NCBI GenBank assembly: GCA_900549235.1
Contig: URNT01000020.1
Coordinates: forward strand, 1 to 61,686
Source of the DNA: an uncultured Clostridium sp.
GTDB lineage: Bacteria > Bacillota > Clostridia > Lachnospirales > Lachnospiraceae
Reading direction: 5' to 3'
Length of the DNA: 61,686 nucleotides
This document shows, one piece after another, positions 34,692 through 43,105 of this stretch. Every line of letters begins with the position of its first letter. The first letter of the stretch is position 1. Below the pieces are notes generated by a model. It saw only the letters and a list, made by a program, of their open reading frames with translations, was not told where the DNA came from and made no database searches. The translations under genes and the position numbers were made by a program.

Positions 34692-35314
34692 ACCAGCTCC
34701 TTTGCTGCTGTTTCCAGCATATAAGAATACGAAGCAGCTCCCGGATCCATATGTCCCAGCCCCCGCTCGCCTACATAGCTTGCCCGGCCCTTGGTGGCGA
34801 TCAGCTCCTTTGTATGCTCCGCGCCGGCCCAGGCGGCCTTTACTCCTGCCTCCAGCACTTCCTTAGGATCCATCCCTTCCCCTGCGGCCTTTTCCATGGC
34901 CTCCAGGGATGGAAGCATGGCGTCCAGCATGGTGGCCTCCTCTGCCGCCGCGTGCCCCCTCTGCATCACCCCCTCCACTGCCGCCTTAAGCATAGCCAGA
35001 AAGTCCTGCATATCCATTTCTTTTTTTCCTGCCAGGGTCATTCCTGCTTTCAGATAGGCTGTACCATAGAGAGGCCCGGAAGCTCCGCCTACGGTAGAAA
35101 CCAAGGTCATGCCCACCGTTTTAAAAATAGTTCCCAGGTCCTTGTCCTCCAGTGAATCCAGCTTTTCTGCCACCGCTTCAAAGCCCCGGGCCAGGTTGAT
35201 CCCGTGGTCGCTGTCACCGATGGGCTGATCAAGCTGGGTAAGATAGTCCTTTTCCTCCTCCAGCTTTGCGCCGATGGCCCTTATAATGGCCAGTATCATT
35301 TTACTGTCTGCCAT
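34685..35314 (-). CDS. dhaL: Dihydroxyacetone kinase ADP-binding subunit DhaL
   Basis: 209 residues, all-helical. The conserved aspartates that hold Mg-ADP are in QPIGDSDHGINLARG, followed by VGGASGPLYGTAYLKAG and the C-terminal DPGAASYSYML. It acts with DhaK and DhaM, with ADP kept as a bound cofactor. AGGAGG precedes the start, and the gene is 13 bp downstream of dhaK. Confidence 0.94.
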   Translation of the reverse strand: MADSKMILAIIRAIGAKLEEEKDYLTQLDQPIGDSDHGINLARGFEAVAEKLDSLEDKDLGTIFKTVGMTLVSTVGGASGPLYGTAYLKAGMTLAGKKEMDMQDFLAMLKAAVEGVMQRGHAAAEEATMLDAMLPSLEAMEKAAGEGMDPKEVLEAGVKAAWAGAEHTKELIATKGRASYVGERGLGHMDPGAASYSYMLETAAKELVW

Positions 35315-35327
35315 GATGTCCTTCCTC

Positions 35328-36314
35328 CTATCTCCATGCCGGTGTATCCGCCGGCGCGTCTAAAAACCCCTTCAGCTCCTCATCCAGCCGCAGCAGGGAA
35401 ATAGAAAATCCTTCCATCTCTATGGAGGTCATATATTCGCCTACCATTGTCTTATACACCGAGATCCCCTTTTGGGCCAGCACATCGGCCACATGGTTGT
35501 TGATGATAAACAGCTCCATCAGAGGAGTTGCCCCGGCTCCATTGATCATCACAGCCACCTCGGAGCCTTCATAATCAATATCAGCCAGAATCTGGCCCAG
35601 AAGCAGGTCCACAATCTCATCTGCCGGCTTTAAGGGCTCCCTGTGAGTTCCCGGCTCTCCGTGGATACCGATACCTACCTCCATCTCATCCTCAGAAAGC
35701 TCAAAGCCCGGCTTTCCGGCTGCCGGAACCGTACAGGGACGGATAGCAGCTCCCATGGTTCTTACATTGTCGATCACCTTCTGAGCCACTGCCCGGACCT
35801 CATCGAGAGTGCCACCAGCCTCTGCCAAGGCCCCCGCGATCTTATGTACGAAAATGGTTCCGGCCACCCCTCTGCGTCCTATGGTATAAAGGCTGTCTTT
35901 TACCGCCACATCATCATTGGTCACCACATATTGAACGCTGATGCCCTCCATCTGTGCCATCTCCGCTGCCATTTCAAAATTCATCACGTCGCCGGTATAA
36001 TTTTTCACCACCATCAGCACTCCCGCGTCGGTGGCAATGGCCTTGATCCCCTCATAGATCTGATCCGGCGTCGGGGAGGTAAATACTGCTCCCGCAACGG
36101 CTCCGTCCAGCATACCCGTTCCCACAAAGCCGCCGTGAGCCGGCTCATGGCCGCTGCCGCCGCCGCTTATAAGGGCAACTTTGCCTTCCTTTTTATGAGC
36201 CCGCACCACTACATTTCCACAGTCCAGCTTTCTCAGATACTGAGGATACGCCTTTACCATACCCTGGATCATCTGATCCTCCACCAGCGCCACGTCATTA
36301 ATAAATTTCTTCAT
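35328..36314 (-). CDS. dhaK: Dihydroxyacetone kinase substrate-binding subunit DhaK
   Basis: 328 residues. It binds dihydroxyacetone covalently as a hemiaminal to a histidine. That residue is His218 in VGIGIHGEPG, the same number as in E. coli DhaK. The substrate pocket GGGSGHEPAHGGFVG is intact. The start is set at 36314 (MKKFIND), with AAAGGAGGG eight bases upstream, rather than an in-frame codon 21 bp earlier. It lies 13 bp after the Cys-rich repeat peptide gene. It completes the DHA branch of the glycerol locus. Confidence 0.95.
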   Translation of the reverse strand: MKKFINDVALVEDQMIQGMVKAYPQYLRKLDCGNVVVRAHKKEGKVALISGGGSGHEPAHGGFVGTGMLDGAVAGAVFTSPTPDQIYEGIKAIATDAGVLMVVKNYTGDVMNFEMAAEMAQMEGISVQYVVTNDDVAVKDSLYTIGRRGVAGTIFVHKIAGALAEAGGTLDEVRAVAQKVIDNVRTMGAAIRPCTVPAAGKPGFELSEDEMEVGIGIHGEPGTHREPLKPADEIVDLLLGQILADIDYEGSEVAVMINGAGATPLMELFIINNHVADVLAQKGISVYKTMVGEYMTSIEMEGFSISLLRLDEELKGFLDAPADTPAWR

Positions 36315-36327
36315 GTAAGCCCTCCTT

Positions 36328-36522
36328 TTATTCACCCAGACAGTTCATATCATTCAGACCGCAGGTCTTGTCCTCTTCCTCACTTACGCAGTTCATATCG
36401 CTTAAGCCGCAGGTCTTATCCTCCTCCTCACCCAGACAGTTCATGTCGTTTAAACCACAGGTTTTCTCCTCATCCTCTGTAACGCCGTTCATGTTGGTGA
36501 TCCCCAGATCCTTCTTCTCCAT
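36328..36522 (-). CDS. Small acidic Cys-rich repeat protein
   Basis: 64 residues built almost wholly of a 16-residue repeat. Three good copies read CGLNDMNCLGEEEDKT, CGLSDMNCVSEEEDKT and CGLNDMNCLGE (last one cut short). A degenerate first copy, LGITNMNGVTEDEEKT, has lost both cysteines. Each unit holds C-G-[LI]-x-D-M-N-C (cysteines seven positions apart) and an acidic spacer. AAGGAGG lies 8 bases before the ATG, and the gene sits between a DUF1667 gene and dhaK, so it is very probably translated. I know no named family. Metal binding, redox or a peptide-precursor role are all guesses. Confidence 0.7.
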   Translation of the reverse strand: MEKKDLGITNMNGVTEDEEKTCGLNDMNCLGEEEDKTCGLSDMNCVSEEEDKTCGLNDMNCLGE

Positions 36523-36620
36523 TTAAAGCCTCCTTATCTTATTCTCAGTATACATTGATCCGTAAACCACAGGAAGCCGGCCTCTGCCTGATGGCAGCAG
36601 CCGACTTGATTGCCCTATGG

Positions 36621-36977
36621 TTATACATTTCTGGTTGCCACTATATCCACTCCCGTTCCTGCCACATCCGCCACGATCACGTCGCCGATGTGAACCGGAG
36701 CCTTTACCTTTACCCCCTTCAGTGCCTTTACGCACTGGAAAATCTTATCCTTGGGAATGTCCTCCCTTGTCTTTACTGACACTCTTGCCGCCTGTCCCCC
36801 TTCTACCTCTACGGTAGAGGTCACAATACGGGTAGGGCTTATAACCTCTTTCCTGGCATATACATCGCCCCGCTTGCAGGTGTGTCCTTTTACGCTTAAG
36901 ATCTCTCCATTTTCCAGCTCAACAGTCAGAGGGCAGCCCATCGGGCAGCCGATACAGATAAGCTCTCTTACTTCCAT
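36621..36977 (-). CDS. DUF1667 domain protein, glycerol-3-phosphate oxidation partner
   Basis: 118 residues. N-terminal cysteine cluster CIGCPMGCPL plus a further Cys in HTCKRGDVYA, probably an iron-sulfur or zinc site, then the DUF1667 body (EDIPKDKIFQCVKALKGVKVKAPVHIGDVIV). The family is regularly encoded next to anaerobic glycerol-3-phosphate dehydrogenase-like flavoproteins in Clostridia, as here, where it is 3 bp after the FAD/NAD oxidoreductase gene. A role as an electron-transfer subunit, in place of GlpC, is inferred. Confidence 0.88.
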   Translation of the reverse strand: MEVRELICIGCPMGCPLTVELENGEILSVKGHTCKRGDVYARKEVISPTRIVTSTVEVEGGQAARVSVKTREDIPKDKIFQCVKALKGVKVKAPVHIGDVIVADVAGTGVDIVATRNV

Positions 36978-36980
36978 GGA

Positions 36981-38246
36981 CTATTCCTCCTCTATCCTTA
37001 TTGTAATATTCTTAAGCTCCGGATACAATAGAAGCTTTTCCTTTTCCAGCTTAATCTCCTCCATCTCGCCGGGAGCCATCACCGGACGCTTTCTGTGAAG
37101 AACCCGTTCATCATCAAAATAGACTCCGATATAGCAGTTCTTATACACATTCCCCACCCGGAAGCGGACCACCTGGGTATCCTCCATCCGCTCCGGATTT
37201 ACAGTGCAGGGAACAGTATAGCGGACGCCGTCTACGGCATTTAAACGGATCTCCCTGCCGGAGGTTTCCTGCCTTTCCCCCTTTACATACCGGGCTGCAT
37301 TTCTTCCTGCCGCTGCCGCTTCTTCTGATACGAAATCCACCAGGTCATGGACATGAAGCACATTTCCGCAGGCAAATACCCCTTCAATACTGGTCTCAAG
37401 GCTTTCATTGACCACCGGGCCGGAGGTGATCCGATTCATCTCCACTCCCATGGACCCGGAAAGCTCATTTTCAGGAATCAGCCCCACCGATAACAGCAGG
37501 GTATCGCAGGCGTAGTCCTCCTCTGTTCCCGGAATGGGTCTTCCCTTTTCATCTACTGCCGCCAGGGTAATGCCCTCCAGCCGCTCCTTTCCCCGAATCT
37601 CAACCACTGTATGGCTCAGCTTGAGGGGAATATCATAATCGTTGAGGCACTGGACGATATTTCTCTTTAGACCGCCGGAATAAGGCATCAGCTCCGCTAC
37701 TACCTGCACATGAGCTCCCTCTAAGGTCATACGCCGGGCCATAATCAGCCCGATGTCACCGGAGCCCAGGATCACAACCTCACGCCCCGGCAGGAAGCCC
37801 TCCATGTTTACAAGACGCTGTGCCGTTCCTGCGGAAAAAATGCCTGCAGGACGGTAGCCCGGTATATTTAAAGCCCCCCTGGAGCGCTCACGGCAGCCCA
37901 TAGCCAGAATCACTGCCTTTGCCTTAAGCTCAAATAAGCCCTCCTCCCGGTTCATAGCTGTTACCACCTTATCCGGGCTTATGTCCATCACCATGGTATT
38001 TAACTTATATTCAATGTTTCTTTCATATACCTGCTCCTCAAAGCGGGCCGCATACTCCGGCCCCGTCAGCTCCTCCTTAAATGTGTGAAGGCCGAAGCCG
38101 TTGTGGATGCACTGATTTAAAATCCCTCCAAGCTCCCTGTCCCGCTCCAGGATCAGGATGCTGTGGGTTCCGTTGTCCTTTGCTGCTGCCGCTGCGGCAA
38201 GACCCGCAGGACCGCCGCCGATTATGACAATATCATATTCCTTCAT
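36981..38246 (-). CDS. FAD/NAD(P)-binding oxidoreductase, GlpB-like partner
   Basis: 421 residues. FAD-binding Rossmann motif DIVIIGGGPAGLAAAAAA at the N terminus, a second dinucleotide motif VVILGSGDIGLIMARRM at about 175, and the family motif LLSVGLIPENELS followed by VFACGNVLHVHD. This pyridine-nucleotide-disulfide oxidoreductase type lies between a GlpA-like dehydrogenase and DUF1667 in many Clostridia. It probably moves electrons from glycerol-3-phosphate oxidation to NAD(P) or another carrier (inference). AAAGGGG precedes the ATG. Confidence 0.88.
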   Translation of the reverse strand: MKEYDIVIIGGGPAGLAAAAAAKDNGTHSILILERDRELGGILNQCIHNGFGLHTFKEELTGPEYAARFEEQVYERNIEYKLNTMVMDISPDKVVTAMNREEGLFELKAKAVILAMGCRERSRGALNIPGYRPAGIFSAGTAQRLVNMEGFLPGREVVILGSGDIGLIMARRMTLEGAHVQVVAELMPYSGGLKRNIVQCLNDYDIPLKLSHTVVEIRGKERLEGITLAAVDEKGRPIPGTEEDYACDTLLLSVGLIPENELSGSMGVEMNRITSGPVVNESLETSIEGVFACGNVLHVHDLVDFVSEEAAAAGRNAARYVKGERQETSGREIRLNAVDGVRYTVPCTVNPERMEDTQVVRFRVGNVYKNCYIGVYFDDERVLHRKRPVMAPGEMEEIKLEKEKLLLYPELKNITIRIEEE

Positions 38247-38260
38247 ACCTGCGCCCCTTT

Positions 38261-39700
38261 CTATATCCTGTCCTTATTGGTTCCTACCACCAGCCTGGAG
38301 GCTCCTCCTGATTTGGTGATCTCCGTCATGGGAATCCCAAGCTCTCTGTGAAGAAGCTCCATGGTCCTTGGGGTACAAAAACCTGCCTGGCACCGTCCCA
38401 TGCCGGCTCTTGTCCTGCGCTTAACGCCGTCTAATGAGCGGGCTCCAAGAGGTCTGTGGATGGCGTCTAATATTTCTCCCTCTGTAACCATCTCACAGCG
38501 GCAGATAATATTTCCGTAAGCAGGATTTTCCTTAATCAGCCGGGCCCGTTCTTCCTTTGTAAGGGTCTCAGGATCCAGGATGCCCTTTCTGGTTCCCACA
38601 AAGTCAGGATCCGGCTCCAGGGACAGTTTTTCTCTCAGAATCTCCGCTACCATTTTTCCGATAGCCGGACAGCTGGTAAGTCCTGGGGACTCGATGCCCG
38701 CGCAGTCTACAAAACCGGTCGCGTCCTCTAATTCCTTAATAACAAATTCATGGTGATCCTCATGGGCTCTCAGCCCTGCAAAGGAGGTGATTACCTGGCG
38801 CATGGGAAGGTTTTTCACATTCATACCGGCCTTTGTAATAACCTGGTCCAGACCTTCTCTGGTCGTTGCAGTGGATTCCTTATCCTCAATATCAATGGCC
38901 GTAGGCCCTACGATGAGATTTCCGTGAACCGTAGGGGATACCAGAACGCCCTTTCCGTATTTTCCCGGCAGGGCAAAAATGGTGCGGCTTACATGGTTTC
39001 CTGCGCTCTTGTCCAGGAGGCAGTAATCTCCCCTTCTCGGAGTGATATGGAGCTTATTTTCACTGACCATATTGTGGAGGATATCTGCGTGGACGCCGGC
39101 AGCATTGACCACATAACGGGTCTCGTAAACCCCCTGGCTGGTTTCAAGTGCCCAGCCGCCTTCTATTTTCCTAATCCCCTGAACCTCAGTATTAAACTTA
39201 AATTCTATGCCGTTGGCGTATGCATTTTCCGCCAGGGCAATATTTAAGTGGAAGGGACATACGATTCCGGCGGTAGGCGCATATAAGACAGCCACTACCT
39301 CATCTGCCAGATTCGGCTCCATTTCACGGATCCGGGCCCGGTCCGTAATGACCTCCAGATCCTTTACTCCATTGGCAATACCCCTTTTATAAAGAGCCTC
39401 CAGATCCGGAATCTGAGCCTCATCCAGACAGGCTACAAAGGACCCGCAGGGCTTAAAGGGAAAATCAAGCTCCTTCGCAAGCTCCGGCATCATCTGGTTT
39501 CCCTCTACATTAAGTTTTGCCATTAAAGACCCTTCAGCCGCGTCATAGCCTGCGTGGACAATAGCGCTGTTGGCCTTGGATGTACCGCAGCAGACATCCT
39601 CCTCCCGCTCCAGCACACAGGCCTTTACCCGATAGCGGGACAGCTCTCTGGCCGATGCGGCCCCGGCTACCCCCGCTCCTATAATGATCACATCATACAT
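38261..39700 (-). CDS. Glycerol-3-phosphate dehydrogenase-like FAD oxidoreductase with BFD-type iron-sulfur domain
   Basis: 479 residues. Domain order: DAO-type FAD-binding domain (DVIIIGAGVAGAASARELSR; DVCCGTSKANSAIVHAGYD, as in GlpA), then a C-terminal BFD-like [2Fe-2S] domain with Cys residues in IICRCEMVTEGEI and GMGRCQAGFC. GlpA-type enzymes oxidise sn-glycerol 3-phosphate to dihydroxyacetone phosphate. Position in the glp operon between glpF and the GlpB-like gene supports this. The electron acceptor is not evident. Confidence 0.88.
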   Translation of the reverse strand: MYDVIIIGAGVAGAASARELSRYRVKACVLEREEDVCCGTSKANSAIVHAGYDAAEGSLMAKLNVEGNQMMPELAKELDFPFKPCGSFVACLDEAQIPDLEALYKRGIANGVKDLEVITDRARIREMEPNLADEVVAVLYAPTAGIVCPFHLNIALAENAYANGIEFKFNTEVQGIRKIEGGWALETSQGVYETRYVVNAAGVHADILHNMVSENKLHITPRRGDYCLLDKSAGNHVSRTIFALPGKYGKGVLVSPTVHGNLIVGPTAIDIEDKESTATTREGLDQVITKAGMNVKNLPMRQVITSFAGLRAHEDHHEFVIKELEDATGFVDCAGIESPGLTSCPAIGKMVAEILREKLSLEPDPDFVGTRKGILDPETLTKEERARLIKENPAYGNIICRCEMVTEGEILDAIHRPLGARSLDGVKRRTRAGMGRCQAGFCTPRTMELLHRELGIPMTEITKSGGASRLVVGTNKDRI

Positions 39701-39828
39701 TTCTTCTACCTTCCTTCCATATGCAGCAGTTCAGTACAAATAAACAAAAGGCGAAGCAAACAAGGTGTGTTTCCACACCCTATCTGCTCCGCTCTCCTCT
39801 CACGCAATCAATCTGTAATTTTATCTGT

Positions 39829-40542
39829 CTATGCCCACGGAATCGCCTGATACAGCAGAACCGCCGCAATGGCGCCTGCAACCGGACCGATGATCACAAC
39901 CGGTGCGTAGCCCCAGTTGGAGTCTCCCTTACCCTTGATAGGAAGCAGGGCATGAGCAAGACGGGGACCAAGATCGCGGGCCGGGTTGATAGCATAGCCA
40001 GTCAAACCGCCCAGAGACATACCGATGGATACGATAATGCCAAATACCAGGAACTTGTCAAGCCCTGCCGGAATACCCGCTACCTGCCCGATGCCCTTGA
40101 TGGCAAATACAAGCACGAAGGTACCGATGGCTTCGCTTAAAATGTTGCGTCCCATATTGGGGACAGATGGGCCGGTAGAGAATACGCCCAGCTTCGTTCC
40201 CGCGGACTCTGTGGCGTCAAACTGATCCTTAAACAAAAGATATACTAAAACGGCGCCCAGAAATGCCCCTGCAAACTGAGCAATGATGTAACCTGGCACC
40301 AGGCTCCAGGAAAGACTTCCGTCAATAGCCAGGGCAATGGTCAGAGCCGGGTTAAAATGAGCCCCTGAGGCAGCTCCGAAGATAAAGGCCGGAACCATAA
40401 CCGCAAGGCCCCAGGCAAAGGTGATCTGGATAGATCCGGCGCCCTTCATGCCGGATTTGTTCAGGGTAACATTGGCAACAACGCCGTCACCTAAGAGTAT
40501 CAGTATCATTGTTCCTATAAATTCAGCTATATATGGCAGCAT
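39829..40542 (-). CDS. glpF: Glycerol facilitator, aquaglyceroporin
   Basis: 237 residues, six membrane helices and both NPA-type loops: HFNPALTIALA in the first half and INPARDLGPR in the second, where Asp after NPAR marks glycerol facilitators rather than water channels. It brings in glycerol for GlpK, encoded 50 bp upstream. AAAGGGG before the ATG. Confidence 0.94.
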   Translation of the reverse strand: MLPYIAEFIGTMILILLGDGVVANVTLNKSGMKGAGSIQITFAWGLAVMVPAFIFGAASGAHFNPALTIALAIDGSLSWSLVPGYIIAQFAGAFLGAVLVYLLFKDQFDATESAGTKLGVFSTGPSVPNMGRNILSEAIGTFVLVFAIKGIGQVAGIPAGLDKFLVFGIIVSIGMSLGGLTGYAINPARDLGPRLAHALLPIKGKGDSNWGYAPVVIIGPVAGAIAAVLLYQAIPWA

Positions 40543-40593
40543 ATAGAACCCCTTTCATACTATGCATCACTACAGTTTCTCTATACCGTATCA

Positions 40594-42090
40594 CTAATCC
40601 TCTTTTGCCCATCCATAGGAACATTTTACTGCCTTGTTCCAGCCGTTTACCATCTCTGTGCGCTTCTCCTCACAGATCTCCGGTGTAAAGGTTCGGTCGA
40701 TTGCCCAGTTCTTGATAACCTCCTCTTTGTTTGCCCAGTAGCCTACAGCCAGGCCTGCCAGATAAGCAGCGCCCATAGCGGTGGTCTCTACACACTGAGG
40801 ACGGTTTACTGGAGCATTAATAATATCAGCCTGAGTCTGCATCAGATAATTGTTGGCGCTGGCGCCGCCGTCTACCTTAAGAGCTGCCAGCTCGATGCCG
40901 GAATCCGCCTTCATGGCCTGAAGCACGTCATTTGTCTGATAGCACAGTGAATCCAGGGTTGCCCGGATAATGTGGTATTTGTTTACGCCCCGTGTAAGGC
41001 CCACGATGGTGCCTCTCGCGTACTGATCCCAGTGGGGAGCGCCAAGTCCTGTAAAGGCCGGCACCACATAGCAGCCGTTTGTATTCTTTACCTTCTTTGC
41101 CATATATTCAGAATCCGGTGAAGAATCAATGAGCCGCAGCTCGTCACGAAGCCACTGGATGGCTGCACCTGCTACGAAAATAGAACCCTCAAGGGCATAA
41201 TTTACCTTGCCATCCAGCCCCCACGCGATGGTAGTAACCAGGCCGTTCTTTGAAAATACCGGCTTTTCTCCTGTATTCATCAGCATAAAGCAGCCGGTGC
41301 CGTATGTATTTTTTGCCTCGCCCGGATTAAAGCAGGTCTGTCCAAACAGAGCCGCCTGCTGGTCTCCTGCTGCTCCGCCGATGGGGATCTCCCCGCCGAA
41401 GAACTGAGGATCCGACAGGCCGTACACGCAGCTGGAGGGCTTTGCCTCAGGAAGCATACATTTTGGAATCTGAAGCTCTGCCAGAATCTCGTCATCCCAC
41501 TCCAGAGTATTGATGTTAAACAGCATAGTACGGGAGGCGTTGGAATAATCGGTTACATGAACCCTGCCCTTGGTCAGCTTCCAGATCAGCCAGGTCTCAA
41601 CGGTGCCAAATAAAAGCTCGCCCTTTTCTGCCCGCTCTCTTACGCCCTCTACATTGTCCAGGATCCATTTTAACTTGGTGCCGGAGAAATAAGCGTCGAT
41701 TACAAGACCGGTCTTTGCCCGGAAGGTGTCAACCAGGCCTTTATCCTTTAAGCTGTCGCAGTATTCGGAGGTTCTGCGGCACTGCCACACAATGGCATGG
41801 TATACCGGCTCACCTGTTTCCTTATCCCATACAATGGTGGTCTCACGCTGGTTGGTGATGCCGATAGCCGCAATATCCTCTGCCGACGCACCGATCTTTA
41901 GCATAGCCTCCACAGCCACCCCCAGCTGTGTGGACCAGATCTCATTGGCATCATGCTCAACCCAGCCTGGCTTCGGAAAATACTGGGTAAATTCCTTCTG
42001 GGCAACACTGCACATCTCACCCTTTTCGTTAAACAGGATACACCTGTTGCTGGTCGTTCCCGAATCCAGTGCCATTACATACTTTGCCAT
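40594..42090 (-). CDS. glpK: Glycerol kinase
   Basis: 498 residues, standard length. FGGY kinase with ATP motif YVMALDSGTTSNRCILFN, substrate residues in VWQCRRTSEYC and the signature GTYGTGCFMLMNTG region. It phosphorylates glycerol to glycerol 3-phosphate. The start is fixed at 42090 (MAKYVMALDSG), with AAGGAGG nine bases upstream. A 162-bp MITE ends 41 bp upstream of the start codon and separates the gene from glpP. Confidence 0.96.
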   Translation of the reverse strand: MAKYVMALDSGTTSNRCILFNEKGEMCSVAQKEFTQYFPKPGWVEHDANEIWSTQLGVAVEAMLKIGASAEDIAAIGITNQRETTIVWDKETGEPVYHAIVWQCRRTSEYCDSLKDKGLVDTFRAKTGLVIDAYFSGTKLKWILDNVEGVRERAEKGELLFGTVETWLIWKLTKGRVHVTDYSNASRTMLFNINTLEWDDEILAELQIPKCMLPEAKPSSCVYGLSDPQFFGGEIPIGGAAGDQQAALFGQTCFNPGEAKNTYGTGCFMLMNTGEKPVFSKNGLVTTIAWGLDGKVNYALEGSIFVAGAAIQWLRDELRLIDSSPDSEYMAKKVKNTNGCYVVPAFTGLGAPHWDQYARGTIVGLTRGVNKYHIIRATLDSLCYQTNDVLQAMKADSGIELAALKVDGGASANNYLMQTQADIINAPVNRPQCVETTAMGAAYLAGLAVGYWANKEEVIKNWAIDRTFTPEICEEKRTEMVNGWNKAVKCSYGWAKED

Positions 42091-42130
42091 AAAATAACCC
42101 TCCTTGTTAAATTGTTTTTGATACACCCTA

Positions 42131-42292
42131 AGAGCATGTTTGAAAATTGCTTTTCGTCAGATGTGCGTTCCACTTTGTGGGGGATCCCAGCCGGATGAGG
42201 GAAGCGTAGCGGACTACGCTGACTGAATCCGGGCGGAATAAGCCGCGAAGCGGGGCGTGCAGATGGCGGGAATGAATTTTCAAACAGGCTTT
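42131..42292. mobile_element. MITE copy 1 (162 bp)
   Basis: Terminal inverted repeats: left AGAGCATGTTTGAAAATT and right AATTTTCAAACAGGCTTT. TA flanks both ends (cccTA left, TAcat right), as for IS630/Tc1-mariner type elements. The interior holds further hairpins (GCGTAGC-GGA-CTACGC). No coding capacity. A second, closely similar copy is at 61166-61331. It lies between glpP and glpK, and its right-hand TA is part of the glpP stop codon. Confidence 0.85.
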
Positions 42293-42860
42293 ACATCATC
42301 CATACATTGGGATTGGTAGTGGACACAGAGATGGCTCCGGCTGACAGCGCCGCCATCACATCCTCCTTATCCGAGATCAGCCCTCCCGCGATCACAGGTA
42401 CCTTCACCAGCCTGCACACCTTGCGGATCACCTTGGGCATCAGCCCCGGCAGGATCTCGATCACATCCGGCCTGGCTGCCGCCATCTGCCGTTCAATGTT
42501 CTCAAATGCCATGGAATCCAGCACAAAGACCCTCAGTGTGGTGTAAAGAGACAGCTCTCTGGCCCTCTTGATCAGAGCCGGTTTCGTAGAAATGATCCCG
42601 TCCGCCCTGGTATGGTTTTTAATAAAATCAACAGCGACCTCCTTGCCGCCAAGTCCCGTAACCAGATCCATATGTACCATGGCCGCTTTATCTGCCGCCT
42701 TGACCCGGTCTACAATGACGTCTATATTGCATATATCACCGAACAAAACGAATACGACCTTTATCTCCTCTCTGCCGCAGCAGTCCGCCAGACCGTCCAT
42801 ATCCTTTACAGCTGCGATCACAGGATTCGATTCGATCAGGTCGAAAAATTTCTGGTCCAT
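42291..42860 (-). CDS. glpP: Glycerol uptake operon antiterminator GlpP
   Basis: 189 residues, TIM-barrel-like RNA-binding protein of the GlpP family (FFDLIESNPVIAAVKDMDGL; MVHMDLVTGLGGKEVAVDFI; ADGIISTKPALIKRA; ILPGLMPKVIRKV). In Bacillus GlpP with bound glycerol 3-phosphate prevents termination in the glp leader. Here it is the first gene of the locus and has a strong terminator in its own leader (42889-42938), so autoregulation is likely. The ATG at 42860 has AGGAGG upstream. The TAA stop touches the MITE end. Confidence 0.93.
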   Translation of the reverse strand: MDQKFFDLIESNPVIAAVKDMDGLADCCGREEIKVVFVLFGDICNIDVIVDRVKAADKAAMVHMDLVTGLGGKEVAVDFIKNHTRADGIISTKPALIKRARELSLYTTLRVFVLDSMAFENIERQMAAARPDVIEILPGLMPKVIRKVCRLVKVPVIAGGLISDKEDVMAALSAGAISVSTTNPNVWMM

Positions 42861-42888
42861 GGGACAGTTCCTCCTAAAATTAAAGCAT

Positions 42889-42938
42889 AAAAAAGAGCAT
42901 AGCCCTAAACCAACATCTCTGTCGTCAAACTATGCTCT
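42889..42938 (-). promoter_or_regulatory. Leader terminator/antiterminator of the glp operon
   Basis: In the transcribed (minus) strand AGAGCATAG and CTATGCTCT form a perfect 9-bp stem with a 27-base loop, followed by T6, between promoter and glpP start. Conditional termination relieved by GlpP with glycerol 3-phosphate is the expected mechanism (inferred from the family). Confidence 0.75.
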
Positions 42939-42971
42939 CCTCATCTCAGCATTTATATTTATTATAGATTC

Positions 42972-43000
42972 AATATAGCATAGTGCACATATATTTTCAA
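42972..43000 (-). promoter_or_regulatory. Promoter of the glp operon
   Basis: On the minus strand TTGAAA (42995-43000), a 17-bp spacer and TATATT (42972-42977), about 34 bp before the leader terminator. Confidence 0.65.
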
Positions 43001-43105
43001 GAACTTTCTTCCATTTCTCAATAAATGCACAGTTTTTATTGATCTATTGTTTTATTTTTATTGCATATTGATGGATCAAATGAAATTTTTTCCGATTTTA
43101 TGTTA

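Noticed and set aside
35643..36482. Plus-strand frame of 279 codons across dhaK and the repeat peptide
   Set aside because: It is antisense to dhaK with its intact catalytic motifs. The His-rich, repetitive tail is only the complement of the repeat peptide.
36328..36522. 48-bp tandem repeats considered as a CRISPR or regulatory repeat
   Set aside because: The units are contiguous, without unique spacers, and keep a reading frame with a start, stop and ribosome-binding site, so they are coding.
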